Shown here in pieces: positions 42,614-53,184 of a stretch of DNA of 64,000 nt. A program made the position numbers and the translations under genes. Below the pieces are notes generated by a model. The model ran no database searches and was not told where the DNA came from. It was given only the letters and a program-made list of their open reading frames with translations. Positions within the stretch are counted from its first letter, which is position 1. Each line of letters begins with the position of its first letter. Source of the stretch: Parathalassolituus penaei (lineage in GTDB: Bacteria; Pseudomonadota; Gammaproteobacteria; Pseudomonadales; Oceanobacteraceae); assembly GCF_026626885.1 (NCBI RefSeq), contig NZ_JAPNOA010000019.1:157481-221480 (forward strand), given 5' to 3'.

Positions 42614-43609
42614 ATGGGCTTGTTAATCAACGGACAATGGCACGACCAGTGGTACGACACCAGTAAAACCGATGGTGCATTCCAGCGTGAGGATGCTGCC
42701 ATCCGTCACTGGATTACCGCCGATGGCAGCGCTGGCCCCAGTGGTGATGCTGGCTTCAAAGCCGAATCTGGCCGTTATCACCTGTACGTATCGCTGGCGT
42801 GCCCATGGGCCCATCGCACCCTGATTTTCCGTGAGCTCAAGGGCCTGCAAGAGCATATCAGCGTGTCAGTGGTATCCCCCGACATGTTGTCACAGGGCTG
42901 GGAGTTCGATACCGAACATCCGGACCCACGCTTCCGCAGCAACGGTGATGAACTGTTCAACAGCCGTTATCTACACCAGATCTATACCCGTCACAAACCG
43001 GATTACAGTGGCCGTGTCACCGTGCCAGTACTGTGGGACAAGCAACGCAACTGCATCGTCAGTAACGAATCATCCGAGATTATCCGGATGTTCAACTCAG
43101 CGTTTGACCAGATTACCGGCAACAGCCTCGATTTTTATCCACAGGCATTGCGTGCCGATATTGATGCCATTAACGAGCGCATCTACCACCGGGTCAACAA
43201 CGGTGTGTACAAGGCTGGTTTTGCCACCGCGGCCGACAAATACGAAGCCGCCGTTAGCACCCTGTTTGCCGAGCTGGATCAGCTGGATACCTTGCTCGCT
43301 GGCCAACGCTGGCTGGTCAACGATGCGCTTGGACAATCCCATCTGACCGAAGCCGACTGGCGTCTGTTTACCACGCTGGTGCGCTTTGATGCGGTCTATT
43401 TCGGCCACTTCAAGTGCAACCTGCAGCTGATTCGCGATTACCCGGCCCTCAGCCGCTGGATGAAACGCCTGCAAAAACTGCCAGGCGTCATGGATACGGT
43501 GAACCTCGATCACATCAAGCGTCACTACTATTTCAGCCACGACACCATCAATCCGACCCGTATTGTACCGGTCGGGCCTCGTGCGGGGTTTCTGCCGGGC
43601 GCACTCTGA
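42614..43609 (+). CDS. yqjG: glutathionyl-hydroquinone reductase (YqjG/ECM4-like)
   Basis: A 331-residue Xi-class glutathione transferase. ACPWAHRTLIF holds the catalytic Cys, followed by the thioredoxin-like domain and the alpha-helical GST_C domain with ADWRLFTTLVRFD. It removes glutathione from glutathionyl-hydroquinones. ATG 42614 is preceded by CGGAGATT. Length agrees with E. coli YqjG. Confidence 0.95.
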   Translation: MGLLINGQWHDQWYDTSKTDGAFQREDAAIRHWITADGSAGPSGDAGFKAESGRYHLYVSLACPWAHRTLIFRELKGLQEHISVSVVSPDMLSQGWEFDTEHPDPRFRSNGDELFNSRYLHQIYTRHKPDYSGRVTVPVLWDKQRNCIVSNESSEIIRMFNSAFDQITGNSLDFYPQALRADIDAINERIYHRVNNGVYKAGFATAADKYEAAVSTLFAELDQLDTLLAGQRWLVNDALGQSHLTEADWRLFTTLVRFDAVYFGHFKCNLQLIRDYPALSRWMKRLQKLPGVMDTVNLDHIKRHYYFSHDTINPTRIVPVGPRAGFLPGAL

Positions 43610-43742
43610 GGTGATCCAGCCGATCTGGCCATGGTGATTGATAGCACCACGGCCAGCTTACGATTACTGACAATCCCGTTACCTTTCAGTTTCGATTCAG
43701 GATCAACCCGTATCGTCCTCTACAAATTTACGGAGAGACGAT

Positions 43743-44939
43743 ATGCCAACACTCCCTCACTCGTATGTCATCGGTGGCTGGATAACATCCAGTCTGCTGG
43801 TCAGCCTGCCGGCTTTTGCCGGGCCTGGTTTTACTGAATCCCTGGATGCCGCCTGGTTACACTCACCAGAAGCCAACGAACCACAACAACTGCAACACGC
43901 CCTGCAACAGCGTCCATCCGACTGGTTGGCAGCCCAACCGTCGGTGAATGTCGGTTATGCCACTGGTAATCAGGCCAGTGCCATCGCCAGTGAATGGCAG
44001 GCTGGAGTCAGTGCCAGTGTTTATCTGCCCGCTGCCGCCCGCACCAACCAGGCGCTTAACAGCCTCGAACAACAGCAGATCAGCCATAACATCAGCGCCC
44101 AGCGCTGGCAATGGAGCGGCCGCCTGCAAGACTGGTGGTGGCAGTGGCAAACCCTCAATGTGAACCAGCAACGCCTGCAGCAGCAGGCCAGCGCCCTCGA
44201 TCAGCAACTGCAATGGCTGGAGGTAATGATTCGCCAGGGCGAACGCCCGGCAGCGGATCGCTTGCCATTACAGCAATCCCGCCAGGCCATCGAAACCAGC
44301 CTGCTGCAACTGGCCATGGAACGTCAGCAACAAGCCGCTCGCTTCCAGCAATGGACCGGTTTAACCGAGCTGCCCGATAACTGGAGCTTCCGTCAGAGCC
44401 CGGAACAGACCATCGACCAGCATCCGCTGCTGCAAATGGAGTCCGCCAACCGTGATTCCGCCCAACTGCAACAACAGCTGCAGCAACACAGCCGTATGAC
44501 CCCGGAATTCAGCCTTGGCCTGCGCCATGTTGCGGCGGTTGATCAACTGCCATCGGCGGATCTGGTTGAAGCCGGTATCCGTGTGCCGTTTGGCTCCACC
44601 GGTTACCGCGAACGTCGTGATGCCATCCGCCAGATCACCAGCAGCGAACGCGCTCTGCTCGATCAACGCCAGACGCTGGAGCGTGAACGCTCAGCCCTTG
44701 CCGCTTACCTGCCCAATCTGCAGACCCAGGCCAGCCATCTGCAAGAACTCGGCAAACAGGCCAGCGCCCAGTACCAGAGCCAGTATCAGGCCTGGAAAAA
44801 CGGCACCCTGCCCGGCCTGCAGTGGTTACAGGTGCAAGACAGCATCTGGCAACTGCAACAACAAGCCGACGAAGCCCAATTACGTTATTCCCGCGCCATC
44901 AGTGACTGGAACCAGCTGCAAGGAGTTATTCCGCAATGA
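43743..44939 (+). CDS. outer-membrane efflux protein, TolC family
   Basis: A 398-residue protein with a signal peptide ending near PAFAG, long Gln-rich helices and coiled-coil-like stretches (QQLQWLEVMIRQGERPAADRL). This is the pattern of outer-membrane factors in metal RND pumps, shorter than TolC and with a less typical sequence. It is the first of four genes with successive 4-bp overlaps or short gaps. CGGAGAGA precedes the ATG. Confidence 0.85.
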   Translation: MPTLPHSYVIGGWITSSLLVSLPAFAGPGFTESLDAAWLHSPEANEPQQLQHALQQRPSDWLAAQPSVNVGYATGNQASAIASEWQAGVSASVYLPAAARTNQALNSLEQQQISHNISAQRWQWSGRLQDWWWQWQTLNVNQQRLQQQASALDQQLQWLEVMIRQGERPAADRLPLQQSRQAIETSLLQLAMERQQQAARFQQWTGLTELPDNWSFRQSPEQTIDQHPLLQMESANRDSAQLQQQLQQHSRMTPEFSLGLRHVAAVDQLPSADLVEAGIRVPFGSTGYRERRDAIRQITSSERALLDQRQTLERERSALAAYLPNLQTQASHLQELGKQASAQYQSQYQAWKNGTLPGLQWLQVQDSIWQLQQQADEAQLRYSRAISDWNQLQGVIPQ

Positions 44940-46066
44940 CTACCACCGCCATCAACACTGCAAACACCACCACCCACGACAACCGTCGTATTCTGCCGTT
45001 AGCAATCCTGTTGCTGACATCGGCTCTGACCGGTATGAGTCCGTGGCAAGCCGCGGAGGCGCAAGCGCTGCCGGTTGTGGATACCGAAGAACTGGTTCGT
45101 CTGGGTGTACGTTTTGAAGACTCACCATCACCGGAATCCCTGTTGCTGGCCAACGTGAATGGTTACACCGCCGTCAACAGTCGTGATGAGCGCCAGCTGA
45201 TGATGCCATTCAGTGCCCGCGTCGAAAGCTGGAAGGTTAACCAGTCGACCCATATCAGCAAAGGCACACCACTGGTGAGCCTGCACAGCCACGATGCCCT
45301 GCAATTCCTGCAGCAACAGCGTCGTATGCAAGCCAGCGCCGGACTCTGTCACCAGCGCCTGAAAAACCTCAAGGAACGCCAGCAGAGTGGTATCAGCTCA
45401 CGTCTGGACGTCGAAGAACAGACCATCAGCTGCCAGCAACTCGATGACGACATGCGCACCGGTCAGGAGGTGCTTGATCACCTGCCAGCCGCCTGGCGCA
45501 GCAGTAGCAGCGCCGAATTCAGCATGAATGCCGACACCAGCGGTTGGCTCATCAGCATCCTGCGCGGTAATGGCCAGCTGGCCGATGAAAATACCGGTCT
45601 GGCCACTTTCTGGCCTGACGATGCCCTGAAAATCCGTGCCGATATCAGTGTCCATCTGGCTGCGCGGCTGCAACCGGGTCAGACCATGCAGGTAATTGCC
45701 CACGACAATCCCCAACAGACTCTGAACGCCGAGATTCTGGAAGTGGGCAACGTCGCCAATCCACAAGGACTGGTGCCGGTATGGCTAAGTGTTGCTGATC
45801 AGCCACTGCGCCCAGGCCAGCGCTGGCAGATCGCCCTGCGCAGTGCTGATACCGGCACCGTGGTGCCAGCCAGCGCCCGCATTCGTCATCAGGGCAAATC
45901 CATGCTGTTTGTACGGCAGCCATCCGGAGCCATGGAAGCCGTGGCGGTCGAACCCATCGCCGAAGGTAATGGCCAGCTGCTGGTGAATGACCCGCGTCTG
46001 AATAACGTTGAAATTGCGGTTCAGGGCAGTGCTGCTCTGGCTGCACTGCTGGCAGAGGCGGAGTAA
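44936..46066 (+). CDS. periplasmic adaptor (membrane fusion protein) of an RND pump
   Basis: A 376-residue protein with an N-terminal hydrophobic segment (about 20-35) ending near AEAQA, then the barrel-sandwich/lipoyl half-motif FSARVESWKVNQSTHISKGTPLVSL, a helical hairpin and the second half VHLAARLQPGQTMQV. These are the parts of CusB/CzcB-type adaptors. The ATGA overlap with the TolC gene and the six-base distance to the RND gene confirm the complex. Confidence 0.9.
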   Translation: MTTTAINTANTTTHDNRRILPLAILLLTSALTGMSPWQAAEAQALPVVDTEELVRLGVRFEDSPSPESLLLANVNGYTAVNSRDERQLMMPFSARVESWKVNQSTHISKGTPLVSLHSHDALQFLQQQRRMQASAGLCHQRLKNLKERQQSGISSRLDVEEQTISCQQLDDDMRTGQEVLDHLPAAWRSSSSAEFSMNADTSGWLISILRGNGQLADENTGLATFWPDDALKIRADISVHLAARLQPGQTMQVIAHDNPQQTLNAEILEVGNVANPQGLVPVWLSVADQPLRPGQRWQIALRSADTGTVVPASARIRHQGKSMLFVRQPSGAMEAVAVEPIAEGNGQLLVNDPRLNNVEIAVQGSAALAALLAEAE

Positions 46067-46071
46067 TAGAT

Positions 46072-49000
46072 ATGCTCGATCGCTTCCTGCAGATAGTTCT
46101 GCAACAACGGATTCTGGTGCTGGTACTGAGTATCGGCCTGCTCGCCGCCGGTGCCATGACCTGGCAAAACCTGCGTATTGATGCCTTCCCCGAAATTTCA
46201 CCAGTACAGGTAAAAATCATCCTCAAGGCACCGGGTTTACCACCGGAAGAACTGGAAACCCGCGTCACCCGCAAGATTGAAGTGGAACTGCTGGGGATTC
46301 CCAAACAGTCGATGCTGCGTTCGGTGATCAAATACGGCATCACCGACATTACCCTCAACTTCGAGGATGGCACTGATATCTACTGGGCTCGCCAGCAGGT
46401 GTCCGAGCGTCTGGCGGCGATCTGGCCGGATCTGCCGGAAGACCTCAGTGGTGGTATTGCTCCCATGAGCACACCGCTGGGTGAGCTGTTTATGTTCACC
46501 ATCGATGGGCCACAGTCACTGGAAGAAAAACGCCGCATCCTCGACTGGCAGATTCGTCCACGTCTGCGCACCGTGGCCGGTGTTGCTGACGTTAACGCTC
46601 TGGGTGGGCGTGTCGAAAGCTGGCAGGTGACCCCGGATCTGCCCGCTCTGGCCGCCGCCGGTATGACCCTGTCGGACCTGCATCGTTTTATTCTGGAAAA
46701 CAACCGTAACGACGGTGCCGGCCGCCTCGCCGATGGTGAAGAAAGCATTATTGTCACCACCACCGGTCGCCTGACCGGGCCTGAAGACCTCGCAACCCGT
46801 ATTGTCGGTTACAGCAATGGTCAGCCAGTTCGCCTGGAAGACGTTGCCAGTATTGAACTGGGTAGCCTGACCCGTTACGGCGGCGTAACCGACAGCGGCA
46901 AGGGTGAAGCGGTGGAGGCTCTGATCATTGCCCTCAAGGACAGTGATGCCCAACAGCTGATCCGTGATGTTCGCAGCCAACTCGACCAGATCAGCCAAAG
47001 CCTGCCACAAGGCATGTCGATCAATGTTTTCTACGACCGCAGCAACCTGATCGATCGCGCCGTTGGCACAGTAACCGAAGCCCTGTGGGTCGCCGTGGTG
47101 TTGGTGATCCTGCTGCTCGGGTTGTTTATTGGTAACGTCCGCACGGCATTGGTGGTGGCGGTGAACCTGCCAATGTCAGCGCTGATGACCTTTATCCTGA
47201 TGGACAGATTTGGCATGAGTGCCAACCTGATGAGCCTCGGCGGTCTGGCAATTGCCATTGGTATGCTGGTCGATGGCGCCGTGGTGGTGGTTGAAAACAC
47301 CGTTACCCGTCTGCAGCAAGCCAATCGCAAACTGCCCCGCCTGCACGTGATTTTCCGCGCCGTGCGGGAAGTTACCATTCCGATTCTGTCGGGCACCCTG
47401 ATTATCCTGCTGGTGTTTTCACCGCTGGTCACCTTGCAGGGACTGGAGGGCAAACTGTTTGCGCCGGTGGCTCTCACCATCATGTTTGCTCTGGCATCCA
47501 GCCTGGTGGTGTCGTTGACCCTGATCCCGGTGTTAACCACCCTGCTGATCAACGCAGACAAGGTGGCCACGCCAAACTGGGTGATCAAACTGCAGGAGCG
47601 TTATCGCGCCAGCCTGCAAAGCGTCATGAACCGTCCAATGCCACTGTTTATTGCTATTGCCGTCGGTCTGCTGCTGTCGGTGGCGGCCTTTATGAACACC
47701 GGCAAAGCCTTTATGCCGGAAATGGACGAAGGAGACCTGATCGTTCAGCTGGAGAAAATCCCGACCATTAATCTCGAAGCTTCATTGCAGCTGGATCAGC
47801 AGGTCGAACGGGCGTTACTGGCGGAAATTCCGGATATCAAACGTATTGTCGCCCGCGCCGGTTCAGACGACCTCGGTATGGACCCGATGGGCCTCAACGA
47901 AACCGATATGTTCCTGCAACTGAAACCACGCGAAGAATGGCAAGCGGCCGACAAGGCAGCCCTGCAAGAGCAGATTCGGACCGTGCTGGACCGCTTCCCG
48001 GGCCTGAACTATGGCTTTACCCAGCCGATTGATATGCGGGTATCGGAAATGATTTCCGGCTCCCGTGGTGACCTGGCCATCAAGGTATTTGGCCCGGAGC
48101 TTGGACAACTGCAATCACTGGCGGAAGCCATCGCCGCCAAAGTGGGTGAATTACCGGGAGCATCAGAAGTGTTGTTGTCGCAAGCCGACGGTATGCATTA
48201 CCTGCGTCTGACACCGGATGACTACCAGATTCGCAAGGCTGGACTGAGCACTGCCGAGGTGCAGGAATCCTTGCGGGCTGCACTGGAAGGACTGCCTGCC
48301 GGTAACCTGATTTACACCGATCGCCAGATTCCAATCCAGCTGAAACAGCCAGCCGCAACTCAGGTCCAACAGCTGCTGAACAATCACTGGCTATCCACAG
48401 CCGATGGCCAGTCGGTGCCACTGTCAGTGCTGGTGACGGCAGAGGAACAGCCCGGCCCGGTATTGATTCGCCGTGAAGGTGGCCAGCGTTTTGCGGTGGT
48501 AACCATTAACGTTGATGGTATGGCGCTGAGCGATTTTGTTAACAATGCCCGCCAGGCGGTAGAAAACGATATCAAGGTGCCAGCCGGTTATAACCTCGCC
48601 TGGGGTGGTGAATTCGAGAACCAGCAACGCGCCAACGCTCGTCTGGCCCTGATGATCCCACTGGCCATTGCCATGGTACTGCTGGTGTTGTTCAGCACCT
48701 TCGGTAACCTGCGCGAATCCCTGCTGATCCTCTGCAACATTCCTTTTGCCATGATTGGTGGCGTGATTGCACTGGCGATCAGTGGTGAATACATGTCGGT
48801 ACCGGCGTCCGTAGGTTTTATCGCTCTGCTGGGTGTGGCAGTGCTGAACGGTGTGGTATTGGTTGACCAGTTCCGCCATCTGGCCAGCATTGGCATCGAA
48901 GGCGCCCGTCAGGTCATGGATGGTGCCGTCAGCCGTTTACGCCCGGTTTTGATGACCGCCAGCACCGGTGCCATCGGCTTGTTGCCACTGCTGTTCGCCA

Positions 49001-49131
49001 CCGGCCCTGGCAGTGAAATCCAGAAACCTCTGGCCATCGTGGTGATTGGTGGTCTGGCGACCTCAACTCTGCTGACCCTCTATGTACTGCCGATTCTTTA
49101 CCGCCGTTTTATTCTGGAGGTGCGTGTATGA
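46072..49131 (+). CDS. HME-type RND efflux pump (CusA/CzcA-like)
   Basis: A 1019-residue RND transporter with twelve predicted TM helices in two halves and large periplasmic loops. FPEISPVQVKI near the start and GGLAIAIGMLVDGAVVVVENTVTRL in TM4 are heavy-metal-efflux signatures. In TM4 the Asp-Gly and Glu (DGAVVVVEN) are kept, whereas the first Asp of the CzcA D-x-G pattern is not present, as in CusA-like pumps. It should export a metal ion from periplasm or cytoplasm; Cu, Ag, Zn or other cannot be decided. It overlaps the DUF3240 gene by four bases. Confidence 0.94.
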   Translation: MLDRFLQIVLQQRILVLVLSIGLLAAGAMTWQNLRIDAFPEISPVQVKIILKAPGLPPEELETRVTRKIEVELLGIPKQSMLRSVIKYGITDITLNFEDGTDIYWARQQVSERLAAIWPDLPEDLSGGIAPMSTPLGELFMFTIDGPQSLEEKRRILDWQIRPRLRTVAGVADVNALGGRVESWQVTPDLPALAAAGMTLSDLHRFILENNRNDGAGRLADGEESIIVTTTGRLTGPEDLATRIVGYSNGQPVRLEDVASIELGSLTRYGGVTDSGKGEAVEALIIALKDSDAQQLIRDVRSQLDQISQSLPQGMSINVFYDRSNLIDRAVGTVTEALWVAVVLVILLLGLFIGNVRTALVVAVNLPMSALMTFILMDRFGMSANLMSLGGLAIAIGMLVDGAVVVVENTVTRLQQANRKLPRLHVIFRAVREVTIPILSGTLIILLVFSPLVTLQGLEGKLFAPVALTIMFALASSLVVSLTLIPVLTTLLINADKVATPNWVIKLQERYRASLQSVMNRPMPLFIAIAVGLLLSVAAFMNTGKAFMPEMDEGDLIVQLEKIPTINLEASLQLDQQVERALLAEIPDIKRIVARAGSDDLGMDPMGLNETDMFLQLKPREEWQAADKAALQEQIRTVLDRFPGLNYGFTQPIDMRVSEMISGSRGDLAIKVFGPELGQLQSLAEAIAAKVGELPGASEVLLSQADGMHYLRLTPDDYQIRKAGLSTAEVQESLRAALEGLPAGNLIYTDRQIPIQLKQPAATQVQQLLNNHWLSTADGQSVPLSVLVTAEEQPGPVLIRREGGQRFAVVTINVDGMALSDFVNNARQAVENDIKVPAGYNLAWGGEFENQQRANARLALMIPLAIAMVLLVLFSTFGNLRESLLILCNIPFAMIGGVIALAISGEYMSVPASVGFIALLGVAVLNGVVLVDQFRHLASIGIEGARQVMDGAVSRLRPVLMTASTGAIGLLPLLFATGPGSEIQKPLAIVVIGGLATSTLLTLYVLPILYRRFILEVRV

Positions 49132-49451
49132 ACCTGATCATGTTAACCGTTTCGGTTCCCCCTTCCCGTGCCGATCTGTTCACTGACTGGCTGTTAGGTC
49201 AGGGCTGGCCAGGATTCACCTCCTGGCAAGGTTGGGGTCATAGTGATCGCACCGATCATCTGAGCCTCGATGAGCAGATTCAGGGTAAACAGAAACGAAC
49301 CCTGATCAGCCTGCATATGCCGAAAAACCACGGCGAACAACTGATCGCACAAATGCATCAGGAATTTGCAGGACAAGATATTCACTACTGGGAAACGGCG
49401 GTTTTATCCGCCGGCAGCCTGAATAAAAACCCTGACAATAAAAGCCACTAA
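49128..49451 (+). CDS. DUF3240-family protein
   Basis: A 107-residue soluble protein. DUF3240-type proteins, of ferredoxin-like alpha/beta fold and PII-like size, are regularly found at the end of metal RND operons and are suspected to bind or sense the metal. Here it overlaps the RND gene. Met-, His- and Trp-containing segments (LISLHMPKNHGEQ, GQDIHYWET) could be ligands. Confidence 0.8.
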   Translation: MNLIMLTVSVPPSRADLFTDWLLGQGWPGFTSWQGWGHSDRTDHLSLDEQIQGKQKRTLISLHMPKNHGEQLIAQMHQEFAGQDIHYWETAVLSAGSLNKNPDNKSH

Positions 49452-49592
49452 AAGGGTCTGAATCCGATCGTTCGCGAGGGTATGACCATTCTTTACACCG
49501 CCAGTCACTATCTGACAGCGACTTGGAATACTGTAGCGGAGTAGCCCAGCTACATCATGATCGTCACTCATGGATGAGTACCTTCTTTGCCA

Positions 49593-49620
49593 GGCGAGTC
49601 CCCCGGACTCGCCTTTTTTT
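49593..49620 (+). terminator. rho-independent terminator
   Basis: GGCGAGTC and GACTCGCC form an 8-bp stem around CCCCG, followed by seven T residues. It lies about 140 bp after the efflux operon, so it ends that transcript or a small RNA in between. Confidence 0.85.
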
Positions 49621-49974
49621 ATGCCTGCAAAATGGTGGTAACGAACGAACCAATCACTCTGCAGCCAGCTCATACGAACGGTTGAACCCGGTAGCTGGGG
49701 ATTAACCAAGCCAAGTGTGGAATAAAAAGCTGTGATTCTGCCAGCGCAGCTTTCTGAGTAATAAACAACCAATAGAGGGCAAATCGCTCGGGTAATATCA
49801 GGATTCACAAGCCATGGTGTGATAAGGGCTTAGGACAGGAAAAGGCGGAGAAGCAATGTGCTCAACGATTTCGGGCACAGGGTAGCAACAGGCTAGCCAA
49901 GACTAGGGTATATCAGCAGGCAAACACTGAGGTCTGACCAGACAGCGTCTTCATAAAGGGCTGAATAACAGGCA

Positions 49975-50001
49975 TAAAAAAACCCGCTCGAGAGCGGGTT
50001 T
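49975..50001 (-). terminator. terminator of the alpha operon after rplQ
   Basis: AAACCCGCTC and GAGCGGGTTT form a tight stem of eight or nine pairs with a tetraloop. The minus strand ends in a run of Ts (the A-run at 49976-49982). Confidence 0.85.
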
Positions 50002-50020
50002 CTTATGGTCGAAGCACTGA

Positions 50021-50431
50021 TTACTCAGCAGCTTCGTCCTGTACTTCTACCACGTCGCTTTCTGCTACAACAACAGGGCGATCAACCAGTTCAACAAACG
50101 CCATAGGAGCGTTGTCACCGGCGCGGAAGCCGCACTTCAGGATACGGATGTAGCCGCCTGGACGGGTCTGGTAACGCGGACCCAGTTCAGTGAACAGCTT
50201 GCCAACCGCTTCTTTGCTGCGGGTACGGTCAAACGCCAGACGACGGTTTGCAACTGAATCTTCTTTAGCCAGAGTGATCAGTGGCTCAGCAACGCGGCGC
50301 AGTTCTTTTGCCTTAGGCAGAGTCGTCTTGATGATTTCATGCTCGAACAGGCTCACAGCCATGTTCTTCAACATGGCTTGACGGTGTGCGCTGGTACGAT
50401 TGAAGTGACGACCACTTTTACGATGACGCAT
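50021..50431 (-). CDS. rplQ: 50S ribosomal protein L17
   Basis: 136 residues starting [20 protein letters not shown], with the [14 protein letters not shown] block; the C-terminus has a Glu/Asp/Val-rich extension. Last gene of the block, 31 bp after rpoA. Confidence 0.98.
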   Translation of the reverse strand: MRHRKSGRHFNRTSAHRQAMLKNMAVSLFEHEIIKTTLPKAKELRRVAEPLITLAKEDSVANRRLAFDRTRSKEAVGKLFTELGPRYQTRPGGYIRILKCGFRAGDNAPMAFVELVDRPVVVAESDVVEVQDEAAE

Positions 50432-50462
50432 GGTTTAATTCCTTACTAACTGAACGCTCAGC

Positions 50463-51464
50463 TTACGCAAGCACTTTGTCGTCGTTACGGAGGCTGGCTG
50501 GCGGCCAGTTCTCCAGGTGCATACCCAACGACAGACCGCGAGAGGCCAGAACGTCTTTGATTTCAGTCAGAGACTTTTTACCCAGGTTAGGTGTCTTCAA
50601 CAGCTCTACTTCAGTACGCTGGATCAGATCACCGATGTAGTAAATATTTTCTGCTTTCAAACAGTTGGCGGAGCGTACGGTGAGCTCCAGGTCATCAACA
50701 GGACGCAGCAGAATCGGATCAATTTCCTCTTCTTCACGAACCTGTTCAACCACTTCGTCATTTTCGAGATTAACGAAGATAGCCAACTGTTGTTGCAAGA
50801 TGGTCGCGGAACGACGGATCGCTTCTTCTGGATCAATAGTACCGTTGGTTTCCAGATCAATAACCAGCTTGTCCAGGTCAGTACGCTGTTCCACACGAGC
50901 GCTATCTACGCTGTAAGAAACACGCTTGACCGGGCTGTAAGTAGCATCGAGCTGAAGTTTACCAATGGCCTTGGTTTCCTCGTCACCCTGGTAACGCGCT
51001 TCCACAGTTTCGTAACCGCGGCCTGAAGCAACCTTGAGGTTCATCTTCAGAGTAGCGCCTTCACCCAGGTGAGCGATGACATGGCCAGGGTTGGCAATGT
51101 CAACACCGTGATCCAGTTGGATATCGGCAGCTGTTACTGTGCCTGGACCAGTTTTGGTCAGGCTCAGATTGGCTTCATCGCGTTCGTGCAGTTTGACTGC
51201 AACGCCCTTCAGGTTCAGCAGGATTTCAATTACGTCTTCCTGCACGCCTTCGATAGCGCTGTACTCGTGCAACACGCCGTCGATCTCGCATTCGACAATC
51301 GCTGCACCAGGCATGGACGACAGCAGAATCCGGCGCAAGGCTGCGCCAAGAGTGTGGCCGAAGCCACGCTCCAGTGGCTCAAGAGTTACCTTGGCGTGGG
51401 TTCCGCTGACTTCTTCTACCTGGATGTTACGAGGTGTCAAAAATTCATTCACTGCACGCTGCAT
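50463..51464 (-). CDS. rpoA: RNA polymerase alpha subunit
   Basis: 333 residues: the N-terminal dimer domain with [15 protein letters not shown], a short linker rich in Glu, and the C-terminal domain ([20 protein letters not shown]) that contacts UP elements and activators. Length and sequence are standard. Confidence 0.99.
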   Translation of the reverse strand: MQRAVNEFLTPRNIQVEEVSGTHAKVTLEPLERGFGHTLGAALRRILLSSMPGAAIVECEIDGVLHEYSAIEGVQEDVIEILLNLKGVAVKLHERDEANLSLTKTGPGTVTAADIQLDHGVDIANPGHVIAHLGEGATLKMNLKVASGRGYETVEARYQGDEETKAIGKLQLDATYSPVKRVSYSVDSARVEQRTDLDKLVIDLETNGTIDPEEAIRRSATILQQQLAIFVNLENDEVVEQVREEEEIDPILLRPVDDLELTVRSANCLKAENIYYIGDLIQRTEVELLKTPNLGKKSLTEIKDVLASRGLSLGMHLENWPPASLRNDDKVLA

Positions 51465-51485
51465 AGCTGCCCTTAAGCTCCTCTA

Positions 51486-52106
51486 TTACTTGGAGTAAAG
51501 TTCCACGATCAGGTTTTCGTTGATCTCGGCTGGGAGATCAGCGCGTTCCGGAGCGTTGGTGTAAGTACCTTCCATCTTGCTGGAATCGACGTTGATCCAC
51601 GGGCAATCAGCACGCTGACCAGCCAGTTCCAGAGCAGACTTGATACGATCCTGGTTTTTCGCCTTTTCGCGAATTGCAACCACGTCACCAGCTTGAACCT
51701 GGAAAGACGGAATGTTTACGGTACGACCGTTAACAGTTACAGCTTTGTGGGATACCAGCTGACGAGATTCGGCGCGAGTAGAACCGAAGCCCATGCGGTA
51801 AACCACGTTGTCCAGACGGGACTCCAGCAGTTGCAGCAGGTTTTCGCCAGTGGCGCCCTTACGACGAGCAGCTTCTTTGTAGTAGCTGCGGAACTGCTTT
51901 TCCAGGATGCCGTACAGACGACGGACTTTCTGCTTCTCACGCAGCTGCAGACCGTAGTCAGACAGACGGCCACGGCCAGCGCCGTGAACACCTGGTTTGG
52001 TTTCCAGTTTGCACTTGGAATCCAGTGCACGAATACCGCTCTTCAGGAACAGGTCAGTTCCTTCGCGACGAGACAGTTTACATTTTGGACCAATATAACG
52101 TGCCAT
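51486..52106 (-). CDS. rpsD: 30S ribosomal protein S4
   Basis: 206 residues, [18 protein letters not shown], of the cysteine-poor form that lacks the zinc-binding CxxC of some S4 proteins. In E. coli S4 represses its own alpha operon; the leader between rpmJ and rpsM is the place to look for a similar site here. Confidence 0.98.
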   Translation of the reverse strand: MARYIGPKCKLSRREGTDLFLKSGIRALDSKCKLETKPGVHGAGRGRLSDYGLQLREKQKVRRLYGILEKQFRSYYKEAARRKGATGENLLQLLESRLDNVVYRMGFGSTRAESRQLVSHKAVTVNGRTVNIPSFQVQAGDVVAIREKAKNQDRIKSALELAGQRADCPWINVDSSKMEGTYTNAPERADLPAEINENLIVELYSK

Positions 52107-52118
52107 TCTTCAGACTCC

Positions 52119-52508
52119 TTATACGCGACGCTTCTTAGGTGGACGACAGCCGTTATGAGGAATCGGAGTCACGTCTGTAATGTTGGAGATTTTGTAACCA
52201 CAAGCATTCAGAGCGCGAACTGCAGACTCACGACCTGGGCCTGGACCTTTAACTTCAACGTCCAGATTCTTCAGGCCATACTCTTTTGCCGCTTCACCGG
52301 CACGTTCTGCTGCCACCTGAGCGGCAAAAGGAGTGCTCTTGCGGGAACCACGGAAACCAGAACCACCGGCGGTAGCCCAGGACAGGGCGTTACCTTGACG
52401 GTCGGTAATGGTTACGATGGTGTTGTTAAAAGAGGCGTGGATATGGGCAATCCCGTCCACCACCTGCTTTTTAACTTTTTTCTTCGTAGATTTTTGTGGC
52501 TTAGCCAT
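52119..52508 (-). CDS. rpsK: 30S ribosomal protein S11
   Basis: 129 residues with a basic N-terminus and [19 protein letters not shown]. 12 bp before rpsD. Confidence 0.99.
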   Translation of the reverse strand: MAKPQKSTKKKVKKQVVDGIAHIHASFNNTIVTITDRQGNALSWATAGGSGFRGSRKSTPFAAQVAAERAGEAAKEYGLKNLDVEVKGPGPGRESAVRALNACGYKISNITDVTPIPHNGCRPPKKRRV

Positions 52509-52589
52509 TTTTAAATCCTGCTTTTAATATCAACACTGCAACAAGATGAATGCAGCTACACTAAAAGTCCGTTCCGGGTAATCAGGAGA

Positions 52590-52946
52590 TTACTTACGAA
52601 TCGGCTTGCGCGGACCCTTACGGGTACGAGCATTAGTTTTAGTACGCTGTCCGCGGAGTGGCAGGCTGCGACGATGACGGATACCGCGGTAGCAGCCCAT
52701 GTCCATCAAACGTTTGATGCTCATTTGCAGCTCACGACGCAGGTCACCTTCAACGGTGTACTTGGCCACTTCGTTACGGATCAGATCCAGCTGTTCTTCA
52801 GACAGAGTACCAATTTTGGTGGTCTCTGCGATTCCGGTTACAGCACAGATCTGCTTGGCAGTGGTTTTACCAATCCCGAAAACATAGGTCAGGGAAATCA
52901 CTGCATGCTTGTTGTCAGGAATATTGACACCGGCAATACGGGCCAT
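52590..52946 (-). CDS. rpsM: 30S ribosomal protein S13
   Basis: 118 residues, [19 protein letters not shown], ending in a basic tail. The 81-bp gap to rpsK is longer than others in this block; nothing specific was seen in it. Confidence 0.99.
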   Translation of the reverse strand: MARIAGVNIPDNKHAVISLTYVFGIGKTTAKQICAVTGIAETTKIGTLSEEQLDLIRNEVAKYTVEGDLRRELQMSIKRLMDMGCYRGIRHRRSLPLRGQRTKTNARTRKGPRKPIRK

Positions 52947-53050
52947 GTCTAACTCCGTTACACTTTACTTGATGAAAGGGCGCGGAATACTACAGCCGCT
53001 TTGCGTAAATTGCAAGCAGCTCGAAGTTTCCACACCCGCCGCGTCAGAAA

Positions 53051-53164
53051 TTAACCCTGACGTTGTTTGTGCTTCGGATCAGCACAGATCACGCGAACGG
53101 AACCGTTACGACGAATGATCTTGCACTGACGGCACATTTTTTTAACAGACGCACGTACTTTCAT
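53051..53164 (-). CDS. rpmJ: 50S ribosomal protein L36
   Basis: 37 residues ([20 protein letters not shown] at the start), a very short gene found by translation of the secY-rpsM gap. C11, C14, C27 and H32 form the zinc site, so this is the zinc-containing form. 104 bp separate it from rpsM. Confidence 0.97.
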   Translation of the reverse strand: MKVRASVKKMCRQCKIIRRNGSVRVICADPKHKQRQG

Positions 53165-53184
53165 GACAGTCTCCTAAAATGGAA

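Larger units (their letters stand above)
49452..50020. other. intergenic region between DUF3240 and rplQ
   Basis: About 570 bp. The left part holds 140 bp that could be a leader or small RNA ending in the terminator at 49593-49620. The middle is featureless, and a minus-strand terminator for the ribosomal block lies at 49975-50001. ORFs in it show no resemblance to known proteins. Confidence 0.55.

Noticed and set aside
49404..49808. 134-residue minus-strand ORF
   Set aside because: It overlaps the DUF3240 gene and a strong terminator and has no recognisable protein features.
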